Assembly: GCF_023499215.1 (NCBI RefSeq) | Contig: NZ_JAKHSK010000020.1 | Location: 21,955-85,954, forward strand | Direction of reading: 5' to 3' | Source: Zunongwangia pacifica | GTDB taxonomy: Bacteria; Bacteroidota; Bacteroidia; Flavobacteriales; Flavobacteriaceae | DNA length: 64,000 nt | Shown: one piece after another, positions 55,401 to 63,481 of the stretch | Layout of the letters: the number at the start of each line of letters is the position of its first letter | Position numbering within the stretch: position 1 is the stretch's first letter | Made by a program: the position numbers and the translations under genes | The notes under the pieces: model-generated | Told to the model about the DNA's origin: nothing | What the model saw: only the letters and a program-made list of their open reading frames with translations | Database searches by the model: none

Positions 55401-55564
55401 ATGCCAATGTTAACAATGCTTTTTTAGTGACATCAAAAGAGTTTAATGGGTACGATCCAGAATCTACCTCTCAGGGAGACTCTAATAAATTTGGGCAGAA
55501 CATGACCTTCTTCTCCTATCCAAGAGCAAGAACATGGACATTGGGAATAAATGTGACCTTTTAA
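52406..55564 (+). CDS. SusC-family TonB-dependent outer membrane transporter 2
   Basis: 1052 aa. Signal region to about residue 48, carboxypeptidase-regulatory-like domain (GQVVDSDGVPLPGVSVFEKG), plug (LNEVVVVGYGTMRKSDVTGS to DASATAIYGARGANGVILVTT), barrel ending in LGINVTF. Transports oligosaccharides, here most likely mannosides given GH125 and GH92. Distinct in barrel sequence from SusC-1. Confidence 0.96.
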   Translation: MKQQVRCVKMFNVLKRFYQSKILKNVGLHFFIALLLFLSNISLYAETKTFSLNQETITVKGQVVDSDGVPLPGVSVFEKGTSNGASTDFDGNFTIQVDSKQAILVFSFVGMQTIEKTVGDNTNLSITMQEDSQSLNEVVVVGYGTMRKSDVTGSISVAKGVELTKNQNFSALDNLRGKVSGVNIYSNSSQPGAYQSRVVIRGLSTINSSSSPLYVVDGVVMENFGLVNPNDIERMEVLKDASATAIYGARGANGVILVTTKRGKKGEGLIVNYQGSVSVSSVARYMDPLNAQEWTDAFMEGLANENKYMGYDWSLDRADWFTDRNYFDENGNPLYDTDWQREATRDALSQNHQFSIQQGGEKSSTGGFLNYTDQKGVVNNTFSKRVNAKISYDADPLSWLSTSMNLMVNHTWGRYTPETGGGQDARRTMIEMLPWLPVKDAEGNYTTSASSSMSDTFGFEGMSNPVMILDLQKRMNYNTQIFGNAALTFHLADGLDLKTQYGVDNHNKTYKGYSSVLLNNLSKPNGWAAISHTNTFYWQEETYLTYNKTIDKHRINAMAGLSWQERTYNYDSSYTEGFSDDFFEWNNLGAGTIPDAPQSNYNRWAMNSYFLRFSYTYNDKYSTTLTGRYDGSSKFGKNNKYAFFPSAGLAWNISQEDFLKDSDLISNLKLHTSYGLTGNSEIDPYQSLASVDSGTLLLNGSREPYAYVSSIANPDLKWEKTSQFDIGFDLGLFSNALNLDISYYHKKTTDLLLNTPLPTSSGFSSIYKNIGSVQNQGLDIMLNAYPVDTQDFTWNSTINMNYNKNEILHLGDNDEDIEMNYWVGGSESILRVGENLSSFYGYRRLGVYTEQDYEDGLIDYDQVGRAKRTNEKEIIGKGMPDWTGSFINTFNYKNFDLTVDLQFVWGVETLQQFYHSTYDRFGITNGLSNILYDAYDGTNPNTMQQAIYLSNSGHAGQNTTVDSGWIADGSYLRGNLIQLGYTFSDKSADAIGLAKFRVYANVNNAFLVTSKEFNGYDPESTSQGDSNKFGQNMTFFSYPRARTWTLGINVTF

Positions 55565-55584
55565 TTAATTTAAACGAAGAAACA

Positions 55585-57153
55585 ATGAAAAAGATTTTAT
55601 ATATAGTATCATTGATAGGGCTGGTTAGTTTAACTTCCTGTGATGATTTTTTAGAAGAAAGTCCAAAATCGTCGATTACCGATGTCGATTTTTATAAAAC
55701 GGAAGCACAGGCGATGGCTAACATTAATTTTTTATATAGAAATGGTGCGCCTCGTAGAATATCTTACGCGTCTAGTGCTTACATAGGTCCTAAAGTTTCT
55801 ATAACAGGAATGCTAACGGGATATTTTTCCAATAGTTATGAAGGTCAGGAGGTAGTATGTAAATATTCACGATTATTAACAAGACAAGAGCATACCAATG
55901 AAATTTCAGGTACCTCAGATGATGTTTGGGACAATTGCTATGAAGCTATAAATGTAGCCAATACAGCCATTGCAAGCATTCCTGAAATTGATATGAACCA
56001 AAGTACTGCAAATCAGTTAGTAGCAGAAGCGAAGTTTTTTAGGGCCTTTAATTATTTTTTCATGGTGAAATTTTTTGGGGATGTACCATTGTTAACCGAG
56101 CCAACTGTTTTAGATGAATTATATCCTGAAAGAACAGCAAAAACTCAGGTGTATGCGCAGATAGAAAGCGATCTTAAAGATGCTATCGATGTATTGCCGG
56201 CAAAAACATTTGCTGCAAATGGACACCGTATTTCCAAATATGTAGCAGCGATGGTTTTAACCGATGTTTATTTCCATTCTGGAGATTATGCCAATGCTAA
56301 AACCTATGCGGCTATGGTGGTAAATTCACCCCATAGTCTAGCCAGTAATGAAGATTTGGAAGCCAATAGCGCCTATAACCAATTACGCGCTGTAGACGAT
56401 TTAGATGAAGTAATCTATAGCCAGGAGTATGATGCTTCGATAAGCGATGGGAGCTGGTGGCCAACCTATGCGTTTACTTCTTCGGCTACAGGCGTATTCA
56501 ATACCTATTCAATTTTTGAAAGGGTATATGGACCCATAAATCAGTTTTTAAATGTGTACGACGAGGATGATCTTAGGATCAAGGAAGAACAGTTTTTTCA
56601 TTGGAGCTATACCAATCCTAATAACGGAAAAACATGGACAGCTCCTGAAGGACAGGCAGGATGCTGGTATTACTTTGATGAAGATGCCATATTAAATACC
56701 GGAATAGCCACTAAAGACTGGAATTTTTATCGTCTGTCTGAGGCCTATCTAGATTATGCCGAGTCTATTGCCCAAACCGAAGGTGTTACTACCGAAGCTG
56801 CAAATTATTTAGCACAGATTAAAGCAAGGGCAAATACTACAGGAATGTCTGTTACTGAAATTCAGACCAGTCTGTTAGGCATGTCTCAGGATGCTTTTAT
56901 TAAGGAATGCTGGACAGAAAGGCTTCGTGAATTTCCTTTAGAGTTTAAAATTTGGGACGATTGTGTACGTACCATGAAATTTCCTCAAATTTCTAAAAAT
57001 ACACTAGGAGAGGTCACTTATGTTGATCTAATTGGTGCGCAAAATGCAGCAGGAGCGACTTTTAAGGAAACAGATTTGGTATTCCCTATTTCTTTGAATG
57101 AATTACAACGTAACCCTAATCTAACTCAAAATGCGGGATATCAGGAAAATTAA
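55585..57153 (+). CDS. SusD-family surface glycan-binding lipoprotein 2
   Basis: 522 aa from the ATG at 55585, which gives a clean lipoprotein signal (MKKILYIVSLIGLVSLTSC, C19); an in-frame ATG at 55534 inside susC adds 17 residues without signal character and is rejected. The core LVAEAKFFRAFNYFFMVKFFG and end PISLNELQRNPNLTQNAGYQ are typical. Partner of SusC-2. Followed by a hairpin. Confidence 0.95.
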   Translation: MKKILYIVSLIGLVSLTSCDDFLEESPKSSITDVDFYKTEAQAMANINFLYRNGAPRRISYASSAYIGPKVSITGMLTGYFSNSYEGQEVVCKYSRLLTRQEHTNEISGTSDDVWDNCYEAINVANTAIASIPEIDMNQSTANQLVAEAKFFRAFNYFFMVKFFGDVPLLTEPTVLDELYPERTAKTQVYAQIESDLKDAIDVLPAKTFAANGHRISKYVAAMVLTDVYFHSGDYANAKTYAAMVVNSPHSLASNEDLEANSAYNQLRAVDDLDEVIYSQEYDASISDGSWWPTYAFTSSATGVFNTYSIFERVYGPINQFLNVYDEDDLRIKEEQFFHWSYTNPNNGKTWTAPEGQAGCWYYFDEDAILNTGIATKDWNFYRLSEAYLDYAESIAQTEGVTTEAANYLAQIKARANTTGMSVTEIQTSLLGMSQDAFIKECWTERLREFPLEFKIWDDCVRTMKFPQISKNTLGEVTYVDLIGAQNAAGATFKETDLVFPISLNELQRNPNLTQNAGYQEN

Positions 57154-57183
57154 GAACATTTAAATTTTAAATGAATAAAGTTT

Positions 57184-57216
57184 AAAATTCCCCTAAAAAT
57201 TTTTTAGGGGAATTTT
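57184..57216 (+). terminator. Terminator between SusD-2 and GH92
   Basis: AAAATTCCCCTAAAA paired with its complement around a 3-base loop, then a short AT-rich tail. May be a partial terminator, so GH92 could be read through or have its own promoter. Confidence 0.7.
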
Positions 57217-57379
57217 ATTAGAAGAATATATCGAATAAACGGTATCGATTAAAACTAATATTCCACAAAAAAGAGATTGATTTTTTCTTGAATACTGAGA
57301 TTAAAAAGGTCAAAACTTTGATGACCAGTGAGTATATCATAGGTATTTTTGTCTGGCTGTGAAACTAAAAATATATGGA

Positions 57380-59575
57380 ATGATCTATTTTAAGTCTACT
57401 ATTCTATCAAATTTAAAATATGCGTTTTTGATTATCGCGTTAAGTTTTGTTTTTGGCTGTAAATCCAGAACAGGAAAAACTGAAGAAAAAGCAAATCTTA
57501 CCAGTTATGTAAATCCTTTTTTGGGCACGGCACCCCTAACCGATACGACTATAATTGGATATACTCCGCCAGAAGGTTGGCGTGTTTGGGCAGGCTTAAC
57601 CTATCCTGGTTCGTCTCTACCCAATGCAATGGTACAAATTAGCCCAATTACAGAATTTGGGAGTGGTGCCGGTTATGAGTACGAGGATAACGAGATTTAT
57701 GGGTTTACCCATACCAATAAAGGACATTGGAATCTTTGTAATTTGCCTATTTTACCCGTTTCTACGGAAGCAAAATTTCCGTTTAAATCGAAGTTTTCTC
57801 ATGCTAATGAAGAGGCCTCGCCAGGATTTTATCAGGTATTTTTAGAGGACTACGGAATAAATGTAAGACTGACTTCCACTTTACGTGGTGCTATTCATGA
57901 ATATACGTTTAGCAACAATAAAGATCGAAGTATTGTTTTTAAACTCGGTAAAGCTAATAACGGCGTTTCAGATTGGGACATTAACACTAGCAACCGAAAC
58001 GAAATTTCAGGATATCAACGGGTAGGCGGAGACAAGGTTCATTTTTTTGCAAAACTGAGTCATGATATTAAGAATATAACGATCGAAAACCAGGGAGAGC
58101 CAGAAGGATATGCAAAAATTGAACTCGAAAATAGCAAAACTGAGGAAGTAATCTTAAAAGTTGGTATTTCTTACGTGAGTGTAGAAAATGCTAAAAACAA
58201 TCTTGAAAAAGAGATCGCGAATCGAAGTTTCGATGAGGTTCACGATCAGGCAATTGAAACCTGGGAATCTTTACTTGGGGCTATACAGGTAAAAGGTGGT
58301 ACCCAGAAGCAAAAAGAAATATTTTATTCTTCTTTGTATCGTGCCTTCCTATGGCCTGCGTTGCGAAGCGATCTTAATGGTGAGTTTAGCGATGTAGAAG
58401 GTAAGATCAAAAAAGCCAATTTTCTATATTACACCCTGCCATCTTTTTGGGATACCTATCGTAATAAGTTGGTATTGCTAAACATGCTTCAGCCCGATGT
58501 TGCTAAAGATGTAATAAGCTCGGTAATCGATAGAGGGGAAAATAGCGGATTTATACCTACGTTTTTTCATGGAGATCATGCCGCTTCATTTATTTCTGCA
58601 GCGTATCACATGGGAATTCAGGATTTTGATGTGGAGAAAGCTTACGAGTTATTACTGAATAACGCTTATAAAGAGGGAGGAACACGGCCTTATATTTCAG
58701 AATATATCGAAAAAGGATACATCGCTACTCCAAAAATCGACAATCCGCATGTAGAAAGTAAAGCAAAAGCAGGAGTTTCCAAAACCTTAGAATATGCACA
58801 TGACGATTATTCTTTAGCACTACTGGCAAAAGCACTTGGCGATTCAGTTCATTACGAAGACCTGATGAAGCGATCTAAAAATTATCAAAATGTGTTTGAT
58901 AACAATACCCATTTTATGAGGGGAAAATTAGAAGACGGCAGTTGGGTAAGCCCTTTTGATGCAGCATATCCTTATTACGAGTATATGTATCGCGAGGCTA
59001 ATTCATGGCAGTTATCATTTTATGTTCCTCATGATATGCCGGGTCTGGTTAATCTCTACGGAAGGGAAAAATTTGAGGAAAAACTGGATTCACTTTTTAC
59101 CACTCCGTGGAATCCTAAACATATTGCCAGGAATGTATCTGGTTTTATGGGGCTATACAGTCAGGGAAATCAGCCCGATCACGAAACACCTTTTGCCTAT
59201 TATTTTATTGATAAACCTGAAAAATCACAGGCGATTTTAGATAATTTGATGCAAAATTATTTTGGTATCGAAGAAAGCGGGAATGCATTATCTGGAATGG
59301 ACGATGCCGGGGAAATGTCTTCCTGGTACGTTTTTGCGGCCAGCGGAGTGTATCCATTATCTCCGGCCGATGCCGAATTTTTGGTGACTGTACCGGTTTT
59401 TGATGAGGTAATCTGGACAATGCCTAACGGAAGCAAACTAAATTTTGTTCATAAAGGTAAAGGAAGAAACCTGAAGGAAATTAATGTGAATTCAGAAAGT
59501 TTAGAGGGGTATTTTATTCCATTTGAGCTTTTCAAATCTGGCGGGAAAGTAGTGATTAAAACCAATAACGATTAA
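57380..59575 (+). CDS. GH92 alpha-mannosidase, lipoprotein
   Basis: About 731 aa with lipobox (LIIALSFVFGC, C27 from the ATG at 57380; a GTG at 57359 in frame would add 7 residues). Exo-acting, calcium-dependent inverting alpha-mannosidase. GH92 blocks: YPGSSLPNAMVQISP, HTNKGHWNLCNLPILP, PSFWDTYRNKLVLL, SGFIPTFFHGDHAASFI, RPYISEYIEKGYI, GNQPDHETPFAYYF and the paired Asp of SGMDDAGEMSSWYVFAASG. Linkage preference (alpha-1,2 / 1,3 / 1,6) cannot be decided by eye; HE in place of the HH of known alpha-1,2 enzymes (GNEPSHH-like) hints at a different preference. Together with GH125 it would strip mannose from N-glycans or mannan. Confidence 0.94.
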   Translation: MIYFKSTILSNLKYAFLIIALSFVFGCKSRTGKTEEKANLTSYVNPFLGTAPLTDTTIIGYTPPEGWRVWAGLTYPGSSLPNAMVQISPITEFGSGAGYEYEDNEIYGFTHTNKGHWNLCNLPILPVSTEAKFPFKSKFSHANEEASPGFYQVFLEDYGINVRLTSTLRGAIHEYTFSNNKDRSIVFKLGKANNGVSDWDINTSNRNEISGYQRVGGDKVHFFAKLSHDIKNITIENQGEPEGYAKIELENSKTEEVILKVGISYVSVENAKNNLEKEIANRSFDEVHDQAIETWESLLGAIQVKGGTQKQKEIFYSSLYRAFLWPALRSDLNGEFSDVEGKIKKANFLYYTLPSFWDTYRNKLVLLNMLQPDVAKDVISSVIDRGENSGFIPTFFHGDHAASFISAAYHMGIQDFDVEKAYELLLNNAYKEGGTRPYISEYIEKGYIATPKIDNPHVESKAKAGVSKTLEYAHDDYSLALLAKALGDSVHYEDLMKRSKNYQNVFDNNTHFMRGKLEDGSWVSPFDAAYPYYEYMYREANSWQLSFYVPHDMPGLVNLYGREKFEEKLDSLFTTPWNPKHIARNVSGFMGLYSQGNQPDHETPFAYYFIDKPEKSQAILDNLMQNYFGIEESGNALSGMDDAGEMSSWYVFAASGVYPLSPADAEFLVTVPVFDEVIWTMPNGSKLNFVHKGKGRNLKEINVNSESLEGYFIPFELFKSGGKVVIKTNND

Positions 59576-59617
59576 TTTCGAAGATTAATAGGTTAGTTTA
59601 CTCGACATTAGAGGTTA

Positions 59618-59650
59618 AATGCCTTATGGCCTTTCCCTGAGGTAATTTAC
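59618..59650. repeat. Dispersed intergenic repeat, copy 2
   Basis: AATGCCTTATGG... GAGGTAATTTAC, about 80% identical by eye to 25070-25102. No gene here; it marks the border between the mannan locus and the broken Rhs region. Confidence 0.4.
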
Positions 59651-59734
59651 TTTTTCTAAACTTTTGTACATCTGTTTCTCAACTCAGATTCAGATTTCTT
59701 TCGCAATCGAAAATTGAAAAATTCTGCTTAATTT

Positions 59735-59943
59735 TATGGGAAGATAAAGTAACTGAGGATCTGATAATTGTTTTAGATTAACAGACTATTATTGATCCTG
59801 ATTCGATTAAATCGGATGAAAAAAATTTTGCAGAGATCAGCATAATCAGAAAAGGCAATAAAGATCTGAATCAGATATATGGGGACAAAGCTGAAAATGG
59901 AATTATAATGATCCAACCTCCGCCAAAAACTCCAGAAGAATGA
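59735..59943 (+). pseudogene. Fragment of a TonB-plug-like C-terminal module, interrupted
   Basis: In one frame the DNA reads WEDKVTEDLIIVLD, an in-frame TAA (59779-59781), then QTIIDPDSIKS and AEISIIRKGNKDLNQIYGDKAENGIIMIQP, ending with a natural stop at 59941. The IDP-SI-I-KG-YG-KA-NGII pattern is that of the plug-like tail on M56/BlaR1-type and related flavobacterial proteins. No start and no N-terminal part are present, so this is debris of a lost gene. Confidence 0.5.
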
Positions 59944-59952
59944 AATAGAAAT

Positions 59953-60351
59953 ATGAATAAGGAACTTAGTACATATATAGAATTCATTAAAAAATTTGAA
60001 GGGAAACTAAATTCTAAGTTTGAGATTTCAGGAAATATATGGGAAAGATCAGGAAAAGATTTTCCCAAATCAGGAAAGGTAAGAGATTACAAATATAGTT
60101 TCCATGGGGCTGGTTGTAGAATTGAAAATAATGGAATTATTTGTGAATATGATATTGCGCCGTTAAATGGAAAAAGCATAAAATTTTCTTTGTGGAAGTT
60201 AGCGAATTTTATAAAAACACATCCTACATTAGAGGAGAAAGAATTTTCTGATTTAGGTAAAGAGTTATTTTTATTAGTAGAAGAAAAATTTTTATCAAAA
60301 TTAAAGATAGACGATATAGAAACATCTACATACCAGGTAGAAATATGCTGA
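59953..60351 (+). CDS. Putative immunity protein, DUF6896-like
   Basis: 132 aa, no signal peptide. The centre, YKYSFHGAGCRIENNGIICEYDIAP, followed by a helical region (FSLWKLANFIKTH), recalls DUF6896 proteins, which I remember as small partners of polymorphic toxins. The assignment is tentative. It sits 9 bases after the interrupted fragment and just before an orphan Rhs tip, a usual place for an immunity gene whose toxin has been exchanged or lost. Confidence 0.6.
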   Translation: MNKELSTYIEFIKKFEGKLNSKFEISGNIWERSGKDFPKSGKVRDYKYSFHGAGCRIENNGIICEYDIAPLNGKSIKFSLWKLANFIKTHPTLEEKEFSDLGKELFLLVEEKFLSKLKIDDIETSTYQVEIC

Positions 60352-60381
60352 TGACTTTTTATAATCTTAAACTTATTATCC

Positions 60382-60587
60382 TTTTGGGATGCCTATGCCG
60401 GGTAGGGATAATGATGGGAACCAATCTGAATACCGGTATAAGTACCAGGGGCAGGAAAAGGATGCTGAAACAGGGATGGAAGCCTTTGAACTTCGATTAT
60501 GGGATGCAAGGATTGGGCGTTGGTTAACTACAGATCCAGCTGGTCAATATAGTTCTCCATATCTAGGAATGGGGAATAATCCTGTTA
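60382..60587 (+). repeat. Rhs core direct repeat, copy 1
   Basis: 206 bases matching 62021-62226 with about 14 mismatches by hand count (about 93%); the last 75 or so bases before the final codon differences are identical. It codes for the end of the Rhs core (GMPMPGR to LGMGNNP). Confidence 0.85.
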
Positions 60588-61276
60588 TTTTACGAGATTC
60601 TGATGGTGGTTATGCGGAGAAAAACCCTGTTTATGGTTCTGATGGAGTATATAGAGGAAATACAGTAGAAGGGTTTACAGGTCAACCGATAATTTATGAT
60701 TGTGATTTAGATTTTTCTGAAATGACTGCTGGTGGTTTAGTAGATTTCAATGGAGGAACTTTCTATGATAATGCTTCCTTAAGCAACTCCATTATGGATA
60801 AGATAGAGAGGCATATTTTCTCAAGATTAGAGGGGCAAAATATCTTTGACGAGACTTTTACAATGTCAAGTTTTGAGTTTAGAGTAAGAACAGGTACTGC
60901 AAATGAAGGAAATGGAGCGTATTCTTGGTCAAGAGGCACTAAATATATAAACAGAGATAAAGGTTATAGTAATGGTATGACTACAGTTGAAAATCTATGG
61001 AGTGCAGTAATTGACCACGAATGGTACTCACACTTGATGAAAAAACAAGGTAGTCTTTTTGGTTCACATAGATTAGCTTACCAAAACCAAGTTAAGTCGC
61101 CTCGTTGGGCAGGAACTACTGGAGAATTTAAAAGGTATATTGTGAATGCATTACACAAGTTCCACGGTATGGAAAGTGATGGGCTATTACGAGGTATTTA
61201 TCTGAAAGAATATTTAAAATGGCATGATTATAGCGCTCCAATTATGTTAGACGAAGTAATCATAGGTGGTAATTAA
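60389..61276 (+). CDS. Orphan Rhs tip with C-terminal toxin-like domain 1
   Basis: 295 aa as an open frame. Residues 1-66 are the conserved end of a Bacteroidota Rhs/YD core (YKYQGQEKDAETGMEAF, LRLWDARIGRWLTTDP, SSPYLGMGNNP); the frame continues upstream only to YYPFG before a stop, so the large Rhs body is missing. Residues 70-295 are a variable domain: it contains VIDHEWYSHLMKKQG, a H-E-x3-H arrangement that could belong to a metallopeptidase-like or nuclease-like toxin, not recognised. The ATG is probably not a native start; this looks like a displaced cassette that could be joined to an intact rhs gene by recombination. Overlaps the next gene by one base. Confidence 0.65.
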   Translation: MPMPGRDNDGNQSEYRYKYQGQEKDAETGMEAFELRLWDARIGRWLTTDPAGQYSSPYLGMGNNPVILRDSDGGYAEKNPVYGSDGVYRGNTVEGFTGQPIIYDCDLDFSEMTAGGLVDFNGGTFYDNASLSNSIMDKIERHIFSRLEGQNIFDETFTMSSFEFRVRTGTANEGNGAYSWSRGTKYINRDKGYSNGMTTVENLWSAVIDHEWYSHLMKKQGSLFGSHRLAYQNQVKSPRWAGTTGEFKRYIVNALHKFHGMESDGLLRGIYLKEYLKWHDYSAPIMLDEVIIGGN

Positions 61277-61902
61277 TGAAGCATTTAATATTTTTTCTTG
61301 TTTTAATGTCTTTTTTTTCTTGTCAAGAGAAAATAAAGGGGAATGCTACTGCTTCTTTTGTGGTTAAGACACAACGTCAAATAAAAGAAAATGTGTGCGA
61401 TACAAGCGTTAAATACGATATATACTTATTGATGCCTACATTTAGCGATTTTTTTGGAGTGAAAATTTTAAGTGAAAAAGAAAGAACAATTTTTAAATAT
61501 GAAAATGAGCCATATAAGTATGTTTATAAATATGATAGTATAAATGATAAACGGACTGTTTTAGGAGATAGGAATCAGGATTTAGTTTTAAATAGTTACA
61601 GTTCAGATTTTTATTATATTATTTGCGAAATAATGCATAAAGCAAACATAGAGGAAGAGAAAGAATTTAAACCTATGTCTAGTGAGAGTATTGTATTAGA
61701 CATAAAAGCTACCAATAAGCAGAAAAAAGAAACTCTTTATAAAAAGAGGTTTTTTATAGATGATAACAAGTTTAAGTATTCTAAAAGGCTTTTATCTCTA
61801 AATAAGTTTATGATAAACTATGCGGATTCTATGAGGTTAGATTTTAAAACAAAATCCATTTTGAAAATAAAAGACTCTTTGAATAAGTCTGAAAGAAATT
61901 AG
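61276..61902 (+). CDS. Lipoprotein, possible immunity protein for Rhs tip 1
   Basis: 208 aa with lipobox (LVLMSFFSC, C16). The mature part is Lys-rich and of no family I know. The one-base overlap with the Rhs tip (stop TAA shares its last A with the ATG) and the position right after a toxin-like cassette suggest an immunity role; a lipoprotein location would point to protection in the periplasm. Inference only. Confidence 0.6.
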   Translation: MKHLIFFLVLMSFFSCQEKIKGNATASFVVKTQRQIKENVCDTSVKYDIYLLMPTFSDFFGVKILSEKERTIFKYENEPYKYVYKYDSINDKRTVLGDRNQDLVLNSYSSDFYYIICEIMHKANIEEEKEFKPMSSESIVLDIKATNKQKKETLYKKRFFIDDNKFKYSKRLLSLNKFMINYADSMRLDFKTKSILKIKDSLNKSERN

Positions 61903-62020
61903 TTTTATAGCGAAGCTAAATTTTTATCAAAAAAGCCCTTAAATTTTTTGTTGGTAAGCATCTTTTCAATGATTTTAAGGATGGTTTTTTTTATCTTCCT
62001 CGTCCAACTGGTTAATAAGT

Positions 62021-62226
62021 TTTTGGGATGCCTATGCCGGGTAGGAATAATGATGCGAACCAATCTGAATACCGGTATAAATACCAGGGCCAGGAAAAGG
62101 ATGCTGAAACAGGGATGGAAGCCTTTGAGCTAAGGCTTTGGGATGCTAGAATTGGGCGATGGTTAACTACAGATCCAGCTGGTCAATATAGTTCTCCATA
62201 TCTAGGAATGGGGAATAATCCTATTA
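62021..62226 (+). repeat. Rhs core direct repeat, copy 2
   Basis: Second copy of the 206-bp repeat, starting at the same point of the Rhs core as copy 1. Just outside the repeat the sequences differ completely on both sides. Confidence 0.85.
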
Positions 62227-62894
62227 GCAGGGTTGACCCTGATGGAGGATTTGATGAATATGATGCGAATGGAAATAAAATTTCTAACCTTGGTGGAGAT
62301 GAAGTTGATTTTTTCCACCAATCTAATGGAGATACAAGGATAGTCGTAAGGGAAACCGGGGCTTCTACTTTAATAACGGGTGGGGAATCCATAATTAGGG
62401 GGTATGTGCAAAGAAACAGTGACACTAACTTCAAACATTTATTTAGAGAATGGAAACAAGGCAATGGACCCGAGAACAGTATAATGTATGGTTCATCTCA
62501 TCCAATAAACGAAGATGTAGCGATGACTTATCAAGTATATCGAGCAACGGATAAGTTTTATAAAAATGATGAGGAAAATACTTTGTTCACTGGCAGTTTT
62601 GGCGTTTTCGGGCCTTTTCGAACCTCATATTATGACACTGAACATTTCATAGGCAAAGCCAATACCAGCATATATAATTTGGGAGACCATAGGCTAGTTT
62701 TGTTACACGATTCCAAGACAATTAGTTCTTGGACTTGGAATATTTTTGACGGCTCAGAGGTTAATATTCCAAGGGTTAATGGCGTTGGCGGACCAAAAAG
62801 CACAACAAACCAAACCTACATTTTTCTACTAACTAAAGAGCAATTAAAACATAACCATTATATTTATGATACAAGATTTGATTCGGATTGGTAG
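62028..62894 (+). CDS. Orphan Rhs tip with C-terminal toxin-like domain 2
   Basis: 288 aa open frame. Same core tail as tip 1 (GMPMPGRNND to LGMGNNPISRVDPDGG), then a different variable domain of about 215 residues (DEVDFFHQSNGDTRIVV ... WNIFDGSEVNIPRVNG) that I do not recognise. Upstream, in frame, a TAA lies two codons before the GMPMPGR, so the Rhs body is again missing. The next gene starts 29 bases before its stop. Confidence 0.65.
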   Translation: MPMPGRNNDANQSEYRYKYQGQEKDAETGMEAFELRLWDARIGRWLTTDPAGQYSSPYLGMGNNPISRVDPDGGFDEYDANGNKISNLGGDEVDFFHQSNGDTRIVVRETGASTLITGGESIIRGYVQRNSDTNFKHLFREWKQGNGPENSIMYGSSHPINEDVAMTYQVYRATDKFYKNDEENTLFTGSFGVFGPFRTSYYDTEHFIGKANTSIYNLGDHRLVLLHDSKTISSWTWNIFDGSEVNIPRVNGVGGPKSTTNQTYIFLLTKEQLKHNHYIYDTRFDSDW

Positions 62895-63267
62895 TATTTT
62901 CTTTTTATTTCTATCCCTTATAGGCTGTATATCCGATGGTAGCCAACTTTGTGGCACATACGTTATTAAAAATCATTCTAACAGCATCGACACTTTGAAT
63001 TTATCCGAGAATGGAAAATATACTCGAAGTATATATAATTCAAAAGGTAAGCTGATTTATGTAAATTCTGGAAAGTGGAGTTATACAGAAAAGTCAAGGA
63101 TAGATTTCACAAAGTTTTTTATAGACAGGGATATACCATACGATGATACCTATTTAGTAAATGAAGAAGGACTGATTAACGCCTCATTTCCTGTAGAGTT
63201 CAAAAACTTATCTTTTGCTATTGTTGTGGATAATTCCAGCAACTATTACTATCAAAAAATAGACTAA
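62866..63267 (+). CDS. Small lipoprotein, possible immunity protein for Rhs tip 2
   Basis: 133 aa with lipobox (FLFLSLIGC, C21). The mature part, with TYVIKNHSNSIDTLNLSENGKYTR and GKWSYTEKSRIDF, looks like a small beta-rich lipocalin-like or META-type module. Overlap with the Rhs tip gene and lipoprotein signal mirror the pair upstream. Role inferred from position. Confidence 0.6.
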   Translation: MIQDLIRIGSIFFLFLSLIGCISDGSQLCGTYVIKNHSNSIDTLNLSENGKYTRSIYNSKGKLIYVNSGKWSYTEKSRIDFTKFFIDRDIPYDDTYLVNEEGLINASFPVEFKNLSFAIVVDNSSNYYYQKID

Positions 63268-63301
63268 CCGACAGTAGTCTAAACCAGAATGATTTGTAAA
63301 G

Positions 63302-63476
63302 TCAAATAGCCTTCAATTTAGCAGCTTTTACAAGATTATCAATAAGGTAAGATATGCTGTTTATTCTCATTGGCTAGATGCTCAATTTCATTGATACGTC
63401 TTAAGACCTCTTCGTCATAAGTAGATAAAGAACTCTTGCCAATCAAATAATCAACGGAAACGTCAATGCGGAACAT
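63302..63476 (-). pseudogene. C-terminal remnant of an XRE-type HTH regulator, frameshifted
   Basis: On the minus strand: FRIDVSVDYLIGKSS, DEEVLRRINEIEHLANENKQH, then after a frame change LIDNLVKAAKLKAI and stop (63302-63304). The VSVDYLIG and following helices are the usual end of flavobacterial XRE/Cro-like regulators; the DNA-binding N-terminal half is absent. A stop two codons before the ATG shows that the gene is cut at about 63478. Confidence 0.6.
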
Positions 63477-63481
63477 TTTTT

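Noticed and set aside
55534..55584. Upstream start for SusD-2 inside the susC gene
   Set aside because: The added residues lack signal peptide character, while the ATG at 55585 gives a standard lipobox at C19.
60345..60527. A 60-codon frame over the start of Rhs tip 1, and a similar one at 61948-62133
   Set aside because: Both lie out of frame over the Rhs core repeat, whose correct frame gives a well-known Rhs sequence; the duplicates arise only because the DNA is repeated.
61908..62018. Short frame before Rhs repeat copy 2 reading FKDGFFYLPRPTG
   Set aside because: Only about 30 codons between stops and no recognisable pattern; could be the tail of an older cassette, but evidence is too thin.
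60382..62226. The 206-bp direct repeat as ends of an insertion element
   Set aside because: It codes for the Rhs core tail, has no terminal inverted repeats, and no transposase lies between the copies.
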